The translations under genes and the position numbers were made by a program. This document shows, piece by piece, positions 55,983-64,000 of a DNA stretch of 64,000 nucleotides. Source of the stretch: Aurantiacibacter odishensis (GTDB lineage Bacteria > Pseudomonadota > Alphaproteobacteria > Sphingomonadales > Sphingomonadaceae); contig NZ_QYOS01000023.1 in NCBI RefSeq assembly GCF_003605195.1, positions 62,001-126,000 of the forward strand. The letters are read 5' to 3'. Position 1 is the first letter of the stretch. The number at the start of each line of letters is the position of its first letter. The notes beneath the pieces are model-generated. The model had not been told where the DNA came from, did not search any database, and worked only from the letters and a program-made list of their open reading frames with translations.

Positions 55983-58202
55983 ATGGACGCGAAGACCGGT
56001 TCAATTTCAGGCGGTTGCCCCTTCCACGGCGACGGAGGAACCCGCAGCCTGCTGGGCCGCACCAACCGCGACTGGTGGCCCGATCAGCTCGAGCTAGGCA
56101 TCCTCAAGGAAAACGGTCGCCGGGCCGATCCGCACGATGAGGACTTCGACTATGCCGAAGCGTTCAACACGGTCGATTACAAGGCGCTGAAGGCCGACCT
56201 GACGGCCCTGATGACGGATAGCCAGGAGTGGTGGCCGGCAGACTATGGCCACTATGGCCCGTTCATGATCCGCATGGCCTGGCACGCCGCCGGCACCTAT
56301 CGCACCAGCGACGGCCGCGGCGGCGCCTCCAGCGGTCAGCAGCGGTTCGCCCCGCTCAATTCCTGGCCCGATAACGGCAACCTCGACAAGGCGCGTCGCC
56401 TGCTTTGGCCGATCAAGCAGAAGTACGGCAAGAACGTCAGCTGGGCCGACCTGTTCGTGCTGGCCGGCAATGTCGCCATCGAAAGCATGGGCGGCCCGAC
56501 CTTCGGTTTCGGCGGCGGTCGCAAGGACGTGTACGAGCCGGAAATGGTCTATTGGGGCACCGAGGAAGAATGGGTCAACGAGGGTGTCGAAACCCGCATC
56601 ATTCCCGATGAGGGCAAGGCGCTGGAAACCCCCCTTGCCGCGATCCAGATGGGCCTGATCTACGTCAACCCGGAAGGTCCGCAGGGCAACCCGCACGACG
56701 ATGAGGGCATGGCCCGCGACATGCGCGAAACCTTTGCCCGCATGGCCATGAACGACGAGGAAACCGTCGCCCTGACCGCAGGTGGTCACACCTTCGGCAA
56801 GTGCCACGGTGCCGTTCCGGCCGACCAGCTCAGCCAGGCTCCGGAGAGCGAGGCGCTGGAACTGATGGGCTTCGGCTGGGCCACCGATCCCGAACAGATC
56901 GAGAAGGGTCACATCACCACTTCGGGCCTCGAAGGCGCGTGGACCAACACGCCGGACCACTGGTCGGAAAACTATTTCCGCCTGCTGCTCGATTATGACT
57001 ACGAGCTGGTCCAGTCGCCGGCCGGTGCCAACCAGTGGCAGCCGATCAACCAGAAGGAAGAGGACATGGCGCCCGACGCCCGCGATCCTTCCAAGAAGGT
57101 GCCGACGATGATGACCACGGCGGACATGCAGTTGAAGCGCGACCCGGAATATCGCAAGATTTCCGAGCGCTTCCGCAAGGACCCCAAGGCCTTCGAAGAT
57201 GCATTCGCTCGCGCCTGGTTCAAGCTGACCCACCGCGACATGGGTCCCAAGGCTCGCTACATCGGCCCCGAAGTGCCGGCAGAAGACCTGATCTGGCAGG
57301 ACCCGGTGCCCGCTGGCACCAAGCCTTCCGACAGCGACGTTTCATCGTTCAAGTCCAAGGTCCTCGACAGCGGCCTGTCCGTTGCCGAACTGGTAAAGGC
57401 AGCCTGGGCTTCGGCCTCGACCTATCGCAATTCGGACCATCGTGGCGGTGCCAACGGGGCCCGCGTCCGCCTTGCTCCGCAGAAGGACTGGGCGGTCAAC
57501 GATCCGGAGGAACTGGCCAAGGTGCTGTCCAAGCTGGACGAGATCCGCGGCAACCTGTCGATGGCCGATGCCATCGTGTTGGCAGGTGCAGCGGCAATCG
57601 AGAAGGCGGCGAAGGATGGCGGCCATTCGGTAAACGTCAACGTCACCACCGGTCGCGGCGATGCCACGGACGAGCAGACCGATGCCGAGAGCTTCGAGCC
57701 GATGGAACCGCTCGCCGATGGTTTCCGCAACTACCTGAAGACCAAGGCCACCGTGAAGACCGAGGAACTGCTGGTCGACAGAGCGCACCTGCTGGGCCTG
57801 TCGATCCCGGAAATGACCGCGCTGGTCGGGGGGATGCGTGCTTTGGGTGCTGTCAGCCACCATGCCGATCATGGCGACCGGATCGGCGTTCTCACCGATC
57901 GTCCCGGCACCTTGTCGAACGACTTCTTCGTGAACCTGCTCGACATGGGCACGAAGTGGAAGACGGTAGACGACAGCGGCGACGAGGAATTCGTCGGCAC
58001 CGACCGCAAGACCGGCGAGGAAAAGTGGCGCGCCACACGCACCGACCTGGTGTTCGGCTCCAACTCGCAGCTGCGCGCGATCTCGGAAGTGTTTGCCGAG
58101 AACGGTGGCGAGGCGAAGTTCCTCGAAACCTTCGTGTCCGCCTGGATCAAGGTGATGGACGCAGATCGCTTCGATCTGACCTGCGCCAAGTATCACAAGT
58201 AG
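55983..58202 (+). CDS. katG: Bifunctional catalase-peroxidase
   Basis: 739 aa; ATG 55983. Distal-side [11 protein letters not shown] (Arg/Trp/His), the Tyr in YVNPEGP and Met in RMAMNDEET of the Trp-Tyr-Met adduct, and proximal His in TAGGHTFGK are all present in the N-terminal haem domain. The inactive C-terminal duplicated domain follows ([20 protein letters not shown]). Decomposes H2O2 with both catalase and peroxidase activity. It ends at a clear terminator. Confidence 0.97.
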   Translation: MDAKTGSISGGCPFHGDGGTRSLLGRTNRDWWPDQLELGILKENGRRADPHDEDFDYAEAFNTVDYKALKADLTALMTDSQEWWPADYGHYGPFMIRMAWHAAGTYRTSDGRGGASSGQQRFAPLNSWPDNGNLDKARRLLWPIKQKYGKNVSWADLFVLAGNVAIESMGGPTFGFGGGRKDVYEPEMVYWGTEEEWVNEGVETRIIPDEGKALETPLAAIQMGLIYVNPEGPQGNPHDDEGMARDMRETFARMAMNDEETVALTAGGHTFGKCHGAVPADQLSQAPESEALELMGFGWATDPEQIEKGHITTSGLEGAWTNTPDHWSENYFRLLLDYDYELVQSPAGANQWQPINQKEEDMAPDARDPSKKVPTMMTTADMQLKRDPEYRKISERFRKDPKAFEDAFARAWFKLTHRDMGPKARYIGPEVPAEDLIWQDPVPAGTKPSDSDVSSFKSKVLDSGLSVAELVKAAWASASTYRNSDHRGGANGARVRLAPQKDWAVNDPEELAKVLSKLDEIRGNLSMADAIVLAGAAAIEKAAKDGGHSVNVNVTTGRGDATDEQTDAESFEPMEPLADGFRNYLKTKATVKTEELLVDRAHLLGLSIPEMTALVGGMRALGAVSHHADHGDRIGVLTDRPGTLSNDFFVNLLDMGTKWKTVDDSGDEEFVGTDRKTGEEKWRATRTDLVFGSNSQLRAISEVFAENGGEAKFLETFVSAWIKVMDADRFDLTCAKYHK

Positions 58203-58241
58203 GAACCCCCAGAGCCATCCCCCCACGAGGCTCGCAGAGAA

Positions 58242-58276
58242 GGCTCCCGGCAGCGATGTCGGGGGCCTTTTCGTTT
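58242..58276 (+). terminator. Rho-independent terminator of katG
   Basis: GGCTCCCGGCA pairs with TGTCGGGGGCC (one bulge or mismatch) around a 4-nt loop, followed by TTTTCGTTTT. This is the strongest intrinsic terminator in the window. Confidence 0.85.
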
Positions 58277-58287
58277 TCTCTCAACGC

Positions 58288-58340
58288 TTGATCGGAAAAA
58301 TCGCGCATCTGCGGATGTTTGATCGGAACCTGCCGATCAT
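58288..58340 (+). promoter_or_regulatory. Repeated TTGATCGGAA element upstream of catalase gene
   Basis: The 10-mer TTGATCGGAA occurs at 58288-58297 and again at 58319-58328, 31 bp apart. The second copy forms a perfect inverted repeat TGATCGG-N6-CCGATCA (58320-58339), operator-like in shape, 40 nt before the catalase start codon. Confidence 0.45.
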
Positions 58341-58378
58341 CCGGGCCGTAGTCTCCAGACCCCCACAGGAGATTCCCC

Positions 58379-59929
58379 ATGGCCGACCGCAAGAGCGCAC
58401 CCCCCACCACCACCGATGCCGGTATCCGCGTCCAGAGCGAGGAGCACTCGCTGACAGTCGGCTCCGATGGCCCCATCGTGCTGCACGATCACTACCTGAT
58501 CGAGCAGATGGCCAACTTCAATCGCGAACGCATTGCCGAGCGCCAGCCGCACGCCAAGGGCAGCGGCGCCTTCGGCTATTTCGAGACGACGAAGGACGTC
58601 AGCAAGTATACCAAGGCCAAGCTGTTCCAGCCGGGCGCGAAAGTGGACGTGGCGATGCGCTTCTCCACCGTGGCGGGCGAGCGCGGCAGCCCCGATACCT
58701 GGCGCGACCCGCGCGGCTTCTCGGTCAAGTTCTACACCGAGGACGGCAATTTCGACATGGTCGGCAACAACACGCCGATCTTCTTCATCCGCGACCCGCT
58801 GAAGTTCCAGCACTTCATCCGCAGCCAGAAACGCCGGGCGGACAACGGCCTGCGCGATCACGACATGATGTGGGATTTCTGGACGCTCTCGCCCGAGAGC
58901 ACGCACCAGGTCGCCTACCTGATGGGCGATCGCGGCGTGCCGAAGAACTGGCGCGAGATGAACGGCTATTCCAGCCACACCTACATGCTGGTGAACGAGG
59001 ACGGCGAGAAGTTCTGGGTGAAGTTCCACTTCCACACCGACGTGGGTGAGGAGGGCGGCAACGCCCATTTCACGCAGGACGAGGCGGTGAAGAAGGCAGG
59101 CGAGGACAGCGACTACCACCGCCGCGACCTGTTCAACGCCATCCACGAGGGCAACTATCCCAGCTGGACGCTGAAGTGGCAGATCATGCCGTTCGAAGAT
59201 GCAAAGACCTATCGCATCAACCCGTTCGACCTGACGAAGACGTGGCCGCACGAGGACTATCCGCTGATCGAGGTAGGCAAGCTGGTGCTGGACAGGAACC
59301 CGGTCGACTGGGACACGCAGATCGAGCAGCTGGCGTTCGAGCCCAACAACATGGTGCCCGGCATCGGCCTGTCGCCCGACAAGATGCTGCTGGCCCGCGG
59401 CTTTGCCTATGCCGATGCGCACCGCGCGCGCCTCGGCGTCAATTACAAGCAAATCCCGGTGAACAAGCCGCAGTGTCCGGTGCACAGCTATTCGCGCGCA
59501 GGGCACATGCGGGTCGAGAATTCGGTGGACCCCGTCTATGCGCCCAACTCCTACGGCGGGGCGACGGCCTATCCCGACACCGGCGGCGAGGCGGGGCTGT
59601 GGCACGCCGATGGCGACATGGTGCGCCGCGCCTACGAACTGCGCGAGGACGACGATGACGTGAGCCAGGCCCGTGCCCTGATTTTGGAGGTGTTCGACGA
59701 TGCCGCGCGCGACCGGTTCGTCTCCAACGTCTCCGGCCACCTGGCGGACGGGGTTTCCGAACCCATCCTGCAACGCGCCATCGCCTACTGGCGCGCGGTG
59801 GACGATGGTATTGCGGACCGAATCGAGAAGAAGGTGCGCGACATGATCGGCGGAGAGAGCAAGGCCCCCGGCATGGCCAGCGCCGAAAGCATCGGCGGCC
59901 CGTCCCGCCTGCGCGAAGCAGCGGAGTAA
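58379..59929 (+). CDS. Monofunctional haem catalase
   Basis: 516 aa; ATG 58379 with CAGGAG upstream. Distal haem His58 in [12 protein letters not shown], Asn of GNNTPIFF, the conserved [19 protein letters not shown] block, and the proximal haem ligand Tyr in [14 protein letters not shown]. Family long enough for NADPH-binding small-subunit clade catalase, no C-terminal flavodoxin-like domain. Converts 2 H2O2 to O2 and water. With katG and ahpCF upstream it forms a compact peroxide-defence block. Confidence 0.95.
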   Translation: MADRKSAPPTTTDAGIRVQSEEHSLTVGSDGPIVLHDHYLIEQMANFNRERIAERQPHAKGSGAFGYFETTKDVSKYTKAKLFQPGAKVDVAMRFSTVAGERGSPDTWRDPRGFSVKFYTEDGNFDMVGNNTPIFFIRDPLKFQHFIRSQKRRADNGLRDHDMMWDFWTLSPESTHQVAYLMGDRGVPKNWREMNGYSSHTYMLVNEDGEKFWVKFHFHTDVGEEGGNAHFTQDEAVKKAGEDSDYHRRDLFNAIHEGNYPSWTLKWQIMPFEDAKTYRINPFDLTKTWPHEDYPLIEVGKLVLDRNPVDWDTQIEQLAFEPNNMVPGIGLSPDKMLLARGFAYADAHRARLGVNYKQIPVNKPQCPVHSYSRAGHMRVENSVDPVYAPNSYGGATAYPDTGGEAGLWHADGDMVRRAYELREDDDDVSQARALILEVFDDAARDRFVSNVSGHLADGVSEPILQRAIAYWRAVDDGIADRIEKKVRDMIGGESKAPGMASAESIGGPSRLREAAE

Positions 59930-59951
59930 GCTTCAGAGAGCGCGGCGGGAA

Positions 59952-60743
59952 CTAGATCCAGCCGCGCTCTTTCAGCAGCGATACGTTCGCCCGGCTCACC
60001 GGCGCCTCCAGTCCGTTGTCGAGCACCAGCCGGACGTTGCGCCCGTCGCGCTTCACGTCGGCCACCGCGCCGCGCGCCACCCACCAGCTGCGGTGGACCT
60101 GCTCGCCGACGATTCCGTCAAGTTCCGCCACGGCATCGCGCATCCGCATCAGCACCAGTTCACTGCCCAGCGCGGTGTGGGCGCGGACGTAATGGTCCTC
60201 CATCTCCAGCGCGATCAGGTCCGTGCCGATTGCGGCGGGCAGGCGATCGAGAAAGCGGGGCGCGGGAGCCTGCTCCGGCGGCGCTGCTGTCTGCGGCTCC
60301 ACCTGCTCTGGCGGGTGCGTTGCGGGCTTTCGGTCCAGCACGTGGAACAGTGCGGTGATGCCTGCGCCGATCACCAGCACGTTGACGTAATGGGCGAAGA
60401 ACTCGTCCAGCCGGGGCCAGCGGAAATCGCCGCCGAGGAAGCCCAGCGCCCAGATCGCCAAGCTCATCGGCACCGTGGCAGTCAGCACCGCGGCCACCCA
60501 CAGCGCCCATTCGGGCAGGTCCAGGCCCTTGCCCCACGGTACCACCAGCGCGCTGATGGGCGAGTAGAAGGCATAGCCCGCCAGCGCGAGGCCGACCCAG
60601 TAGACCAGCCGCATCTCGATGGGGTCTGCGTAACTGCCGAACGGCCCGAGCAGCGCCAGCACCACGCCGATCACCAGCATGATCGACAGGTCTACGATCA
60701 GGCTGCGCAAGCGGCGGGCCTTATGCTGTACGGTGGCGGTCAT
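59952..60743 (-). CDS. Membrane-anchored LytTR DNA-binding regulator
   Basis: 263 aa. Four hydrophobic segments fill residues 15-135 (LSIMLVIGVVLALLGPF, VYWVGLALAGYAFYS, WVAAVLTATVPMSLAIWA, NVLVIGAGITALFHVL). After a Pro/Gln-rich linker, a LytTR DNA-binding domain (about 165-263) follows with LIALEMEDHYVRAHT and HRSWWVARGAVADV. It lacks a phosphoreceiver domain, so membrane signals rather than phosphorylation should control it. It is divergent from the DUF2306 gene by 161 bp, a pairing often seen in this bacterial group. Confidence 0.9.
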   Translation of the reverse strand: MTATVQHKARRLRSLIVDLSIMLVIGVVLALLGPFGSYADPIEMRLVYWVGLALAGYAFYSPISALVVPWGKGLDLPEWALWVAAVLTATVPMSLAIWALGFLGGDFRWPRLDEFFAHYVNVLVIGAGITALFHVLDRKPATHPPEQVEPQTAAPPEQAPAPRFLDRLPAAIGTDLIALEMEDHYVRAHTALGSELVLMRMRDAVAELDGIVGEQVHRSWWVARGAVADVKRDGRNVRLVLDNGLEAPVSRANVSLLKERGWI

Positions 60744-60904
60744 CGGAGGGGGAGACTAGCGCCCGTTCGCGCTTCGTAAAGTGGCAAAGCGCCGGGAAAG
60801 CGCGCGTTTCGCGAACGCGTATGGCCGCTGGCGAACAGGAGATTGCGGGCAAACGGGCCTGCGGCAGGAAGGAGGCAACACGAACCCGAAATCGGAGTTT
60901 TCCC

Positions 60905-61438
60905 ATGTCCGCACTTGCCTTTGCCAACCCGTTTCACCGCCCCGCAGGCGCTCTCGACCTCGGCCCGCTGACGCGCGGCCTCGTGATGGTAGCTGGCACC
61001 GCGATGACGGCGCTGTGCCTGCTGGCCGTGGCCCGCGCCGTGCTCGGCTTCGCGCCGGACCTGCCGCACCTGCAGAACCTTGCGGTTGCATTCCACGTCT
61101 CCACGGTCATCCCCTGCGTGCCGCTGGGCCTTTACCTGCTGCTGGCGCCCAAGGGCACGGCAATGCACAAGCAGCTGGGCAAGCTATGGGTGGCGCTGAT
61201 GGTGATTACCGCCACCAGCACGCTGTTCATCCACGGTCTCGGCACGTTCAGCTGGATCCACATCTTCGTGCCCGTCACCTACCGCGCGGCATGGCTGATC
61301 GTGGCCAAGGCGCGCCGGGGCGATATCAGGGGCCACCGCTCCGAAATCGTCAGCCTGTTCCTGGGCGCGCTGATGATCCCCGCCGTCTGGGCCTTCGCGG
61401 TGGAAGGGCGGCTGATGCACACGATGCTGTTCGGGTGA
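60905..61438 (+). CDS. DUF2306 membrane protein
   Basis: 177 aa from ATG 60905 with GGAG nearby. Four hydrophobic helices, including LVMVAGTAMTALCLLAVA and ALMVITATSTLFIHGLGTFSW; the conserved KGTAMHKQLGKLWV motif is of DUF2306 type. Function unknown. It is divergent from the LytTR gene, so probably its target. Converges with the Smr gene. Confidence 0.85.
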   Translation: MSALAFANPFHRPAGALDLGPLTRGLVMVAGTAMTALCLLAVARAVLGFAPDLPHLQNLAVAFHVSTVIPCVPLGLYLLLAPKGTAMHKQLGKLWVALMVITATSTLFIHGLGTFSWIHIFVPVTYRAAWLIVAKARRGDIRGHRSEIVSLFLGALMIPAVWAFAVEGRLMHTMLFG

Positions 61439-61440
61439 GC

Positions 61441-62004
61441 CTAACGCCGCCGCCGCAGCACGAGGTAGAGCGCACCCTCGCCCCCGTGGCGGCGGTGCGC
61501 GTTCCTTATGGCCGCGATGTCCGAGGCGTGGGCTCCGGCGGCCAGCCAGTCGAGGATCTTCGCGCGGATCGCCCCGCGCTTCTCGCCCCGGTCGGCGGCG
61601 GCGACCTGCCGCGGCTTGCCCGTCACCACCAGCACCAGCCGCGCGCCCATGGCCTTGGCCTGCGTCAGCCCGCTGTCGAGGCGATGGTAGGCCTGGTCGA
61701 GATTGTGGCCGTGCAGGTCGAGCGTGAAATCGGGATGCATGTCCGCGCGGCCGAGGCGGCGCTCCCAGTGCGAATCCAAACCGGGTGAGGAGATAGGCGC
61801 AGGCGTCGGTTTCGGCGCCGCGAGCGGCACGGAAGGCTTTCGTTGCACCAGCTTCTTGGGCTTCGCGACCGGCGGCGGCGGTTCGGGCTGGGCGCTGGCA
61901 GGCTCCTTGCGCGGAAGGTTTCGGTGCAGCGGTTTCACCGTTGCCGCCACCTTGTTCCACAACTCGGATTCTTCCGGCGACAGGCCGCGCGGCGCCCTGC
62001 TCAT
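61441..62004 (-). CDS. Smr/MutS2-domain protein
   Basis: 187 aa. A Pro/Lys-rich flexible N-terminal 80 residues precedes a Smr domain: TLDLHGHNLDQAYHRL, RLVLVVTGKPR and the C-terminal RHGGEGALYLVLRRRR. Smr domains are nucleases for branched or RNA substrates, with the DxH and GxGxx motifs (LDLHGH, HGGEGALY) intact. Start overlaps the MltA stop by ATGA. Confidence 0.92.
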   Translation of the reverse strand: MSRAPRGLSPEESELWNKVAATVKPLHRNLPRKEPASAQPEPPPPVAKPKKLVQRKPSVPLAAPKPTPAPISSPGLDSHWERRLGRADMHPDFTLDLHGHNLDQAYHRLDSGLTQAKAMGARLVLVVTGKPRQVAAADRGEKRGAIRAKILDWLAAGAHASDIAAIRNAHRRHGGEGALYLVLRRRR

Positions 62005-63179
62005 AGGCCCAGCCTGCGCGCAGAAGCCGTGGGCAGCAGCACAACGGCCTGCCCGCGCCCGCTCATGCCGCCTGCCACCTCGCGGGCACGTTCACCCGCG
62101 CCCCAGAAGGTGTCGAAGCGATTGGCCCCCTTGATCGCGCCGCCGGTATCCTGTGCCACCCACAGGCCGTCGGCTTCGTTACGGTCGAAATCGAGGAACA
62201 CGGGCGCGCCGTAGGGCACGAAGTTCGGGTCCACCGCCACGGAATTCTCCGCCGTCACCGGCACGCCGATGGAGCCCAATGGCCCGGCACCGTCCAGCAC
62301 GCGGAAGAAAACCCAGCTCTCGTTCTCGTGCATCAGCGCCGCGCCCGCCTCCGGGTTCTCGCGGATATATTGCATGATGCCCTGCATGGAGCCTGCGTAT
62401 TGCCCCGGCCCGTCACCCAGCAGGCCGCGCTCGCGCATCAGGCCCCCGATGCCTGTGTACGCCTGCCCGTTCTGCCCGGCATAGCCGATACGCAGCACGT
62501 CGCCCTCGGGGCTGATAAGCTGGCCGCTGCCCTGAATTTGGAGGAAGAAGAATTCCACCGGATCCGCCGCCCAGCCGATTTCGAGCCCGCGCCCCGCAAG
62601 CGCGCCGTCCTCTATCTCTGCGCGGGTGTAATATTCCACGCAGCGTCCGTCCGGCAGGCGGCGGGAGAGCGGCGCGCGCCCCTCGCGTTCGCTTTCGGGC
62701 ATATCCTCGCGCCAGCACCGCTCCAGGTCGTCTGGCACGCCATAGACCGGCACGTCGAAACCCGCGCGGCGCGTGCGAACGCCCGCAATCTGCGGTTCGA
62801 AATAGCCGGTGGCGAAGCCCCGCCCGTTACCGACGACGACGGGGGTGAAGTTCTCGACAAAGAAACGGCGCGCATCGTTGCGGGGCCATGTCGCGGCGGC
62901 GTCGCACGGGGCGGACCAGTCCTGCACCTGCGTCAGGCCGGAGAGGTCCTCGCGCTGCTGCGGCACGTGGCAACTGGCGACGAAGGCATCGAGCGCGTGG
63001 CTGGCATCGACGTCGCGAATGGGCAGGCTGGCCAGCGATGGCCCGGCAGACACGCCGAGGATCGCCGCGTTGGGGGCCACCGGCACCGGCTGCTCCCCCG
63101 CGTCTTCGGGAATGATGCGCGAACAACCTGCCAGCAGGGCAAGCACCGCGATGCAGGAAAGAAGGCGCGCCTGTTTCAC
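62001..63179 (-). CDS. mltA: Membrane-bound lytic murein transglycosylase A
   Basis: 392 aa from GTG 63179, which gives the lipoprotein signal MKQARLLSCIAVLALLAGC (lipid Cys 19). The catalytic double-psi barrel domain has RFFVENFTPVVVGNGRGFATGYFEP at its start and the C-terminal 3D domain with VDPNFVPYGAPVFLDFDR and WVAQDTGGAIKGANRFDTFWG, where the catalytic Asp lies. It cleaves peptidoglycan between MurNAc and GlcNAc, forming anhydro products. It sits between the Tim44-like and Smr genes in a single minus-strand operon. Confidence 0.94.
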   Translation of the reverse strand: MKQARLLSCIAVLALLAGCSRIIPEDAGEQPVPVAPNAAILGVSAGPSLASLPIRDVDASHALDAFVASCHVPQQREDLSGLTQVQDWSAPCDAAATWPRNDARRFFVENFTPVVVGNGRGFATGYFEPQIAGVRTRRAGFDVPVYGVPDDLERCWREDMPESEREGRAPLSRRLPDGRCVEYYTRAEIEDGALAGRGLEIGWAADPVEFFFLQIQGSGQLISPEGDVLRIGYAGQNGQAYTGIGGLMRERGLLGDGPGQYAGSMQGIMQYIRENPEAGAALMHENESWVFFRVLDGAGPLGSIGVPVTAENSVAVDPNFVPYGAPVFLDFDRNEADGLWVAQDTGGAIKGANRFDTFWGAGERAREVAGGMSGRGQAVVLLPTASARRLGL

Positions 63180-63193
63180 GCGCCGGGCCGCTA

Positions 63194-63856
63194 TCAGCCC
63201 TGGTCGGTCTCGTCGAGGAGCCACTGCGGATCGTCGCTGCGAATGTCGCGGCTGAAGGTCCAGATGTCGCGGCTTTCAACGGCATCGTCCAGCGATCCGG
63301 CCACCAGGTTGCCGTCCTTGTCGTAGCTGACGCTGGCAATGTCGGACACGAAGCGCACGGCGATGCGGGCGATCTTGCCGTCCAGCTGGGCGGAATAGAC
63401 GGTCACGTCTTCCACCCGGATCAGGCGGTTGTCCATCTTGATCCCGGCCTCGTCACGCTCGTCGATCACCGCGGCGAAGCTTTCGTACACATCGTCGTCG
63501 CACAGTTCACGCAGCTCTTCCTTGTCGCCGCGCCAGAAGGCCTCCAGCACGATTTCATACGCCGAGCGGGCGCCTTCGAGGAAGCTGAGCAGCGCGAAGC
63601 TGCGGTCTGCAGTGGAGATCTCGCGCAGGCCGCGTTCGATCGCGGGCGGGAAACCGGCCAGGGCGCGCTCCGTCTGCGGGTTCTCTACATTGCCCTGCTG
63701 GGCCACGGGCCGCGGCTGCGACTGTTCGTCCCCCCGGTCAAACCGGTTGGTGGGGATAATCTCTTCTTCATGCTCTGCCCGCCGGCCAAGCACCGAATAG
63801 AGGCGCATGCCGAGAAAGGCGGCAATCATGGCGAGGATGACGATTTCTACAATCAC
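63194..63856 (-). CDS. Tim44-like domain protein
   Basis: 220 aa from GTG 63856 (AATGGGAAA upstream). N-terminal transmembrane helix VIVEIVILAMIAAFLGMRLYSVLG, a charged linker, and a C-terminal Tim44-like/TimA domain (about 90-220) with SFLEGARSAYEIVLEAFWRGDKEELREL and RDIWTFSRDI. The family occurs in alphaproteobacteria and mitochondria and is membrane-associated; it may chaperone envelope proteins. First gene of the operon with mltA and smr. Confidence 0.9.
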   Translation of the reverse strand: MIVEIVILAMIAAFLGMRLYSVLGRRAEHEEEIIPTNRFDRGDEQSQPRPVAQQGNVENPQTERALAGFPPAIERGLREISTADRSFALLSFLEGARSAYEIVLEAFWRGDKEELRELCDDDVYESFAAVIDERDEAGIKMDNRLIRVEDVTVYSAQLDGKIARIAVRFVSDIASVSYDKDGNLVAGSLDDAVESRDIWTFSRDIRSDDPQWLLDETDQG

Positions 63857-64000
63857 GCAATTTTCCCATTCTGCCTGCGGAGTCTGCAAGCATCGCAAGC
63901 TGTATAACGCATTGTGGCCGAGATAGGCACCAATATCAAATGAACAACCGCGCCTTAAGGTACCCTGACGAGGGCACGGCACACCTCGTCCATCCCATTG
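63857..64000. promoter_or_regulatory. Upstream region of the Tim44-like operon
   Basis: 144 bp to the window edge without a recognisable gene. It contains AT-richer TGTATAACGC (63902-63911) and AATATCAAATGAAC, possible promoter elements; the divergent neighbour lies outside the window. Confidence 0.3.

Overview
The window is a 64-kb piece of a GC-rich alphaproteobacterial chromosome. Gene content and order point to Sphingomonadales, most likely the Erythrobacter/Altererythrobacter group: a membrane-anchored cytochrome c divergent from prephenate dehydratase, Tim44-like/MltA/Smr as one operon, a tryptophan-halogenase-like flavoprotein, LytTR paired with DUF2306, and a PEP-CTERM-type surface protein. 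The lineage is inferred from family knowledge; no database search was done.

Layout. (1) 1-6943 is the right end of an accessory island: a type I restriction-modification operon (hsdM partial, hsdS, an unknown 175-aa protein, a PD-(D/E)XK/DUF4268 nuclease, hsdR). It abuts the 3' end of a tRNA-Gln gene (7204-7277, minus), a typical island integration point. (2) 7353-14510 holds a DUF2147 protein and then an organoarsenic-type locus: radical SAM enzyme, mercuric-reductase-like flavoprotein, ArsM-type arsenite methyltransferase, extended SDR, two sugar-transferase-like proteins of the kind found beside arsenosugar genes, and a fatty-acid-hydroxylase/sterol-desaturase protein. (3) 14608-18207 is housekeeping: Ppx/GppA, RlmE, cytochrome c, PheA. 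(4) 18215-19780 is an orphan flavin-dependent halogenase. (5) 19860-26555 is a tightly overlapping DUF4129-DUF4350-MoxR-DUF58-SpoIIM-RDD-GNAT operon. (6) 26617-32037 holds a GAF-EAL phosphodiesterase, a Kef-type antiporter, a CorA/ZntB transporter and an MFS transporter. (7) 32181-39391 holds ispG with a thioredoxin-like lipoprotein, an HDAC-family amidohydrolase, a retropepsin-like protease, a putative GT-A-fold protein, two L,D-transpeptidase-type proteins and a DMT transporter. (8) 39414-45672 holds a small membrane protein, aconitase, a rhodanese lipoprotein, two tandem prolyl-4-hydroxylase-like oxygenases, and, convergent to them, a Pro/Ser/Thr/Gly-rich protein with a PEP-CTERM-like tail. 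(9) 45908-48916 holds ruvB, ruvA and aroC. (10) 48932-53242 holds small secreted or lipoprotein unknowns and a K+/H+ antiporter. (11) 53460-59929 is a peroxide-defence block: ahpC, ahpF, katG, and a monofunctional catalase. (12) 59952-63856 holds LytTR/DUF2306, Smr, MltA and a Tim44-like protein.

The two most interesting inferences are these. First, the tandem prolyl hydroxylases may modify the neighbouring extensin-like protein, whose SPP/poly-Pro blocks resemble substrates of eukaryotic prolyl 4-hydroxylases. Second, the arsM locus combines an ArsM with a non-canonical radical SAM enzyme and lipid/sugar-type enzymes, suggesting a route to an organoarsenical or arsenolipid. Both need experiments. 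No CRISPR array, rRNA, prophage or intact insertion sequence was seen.
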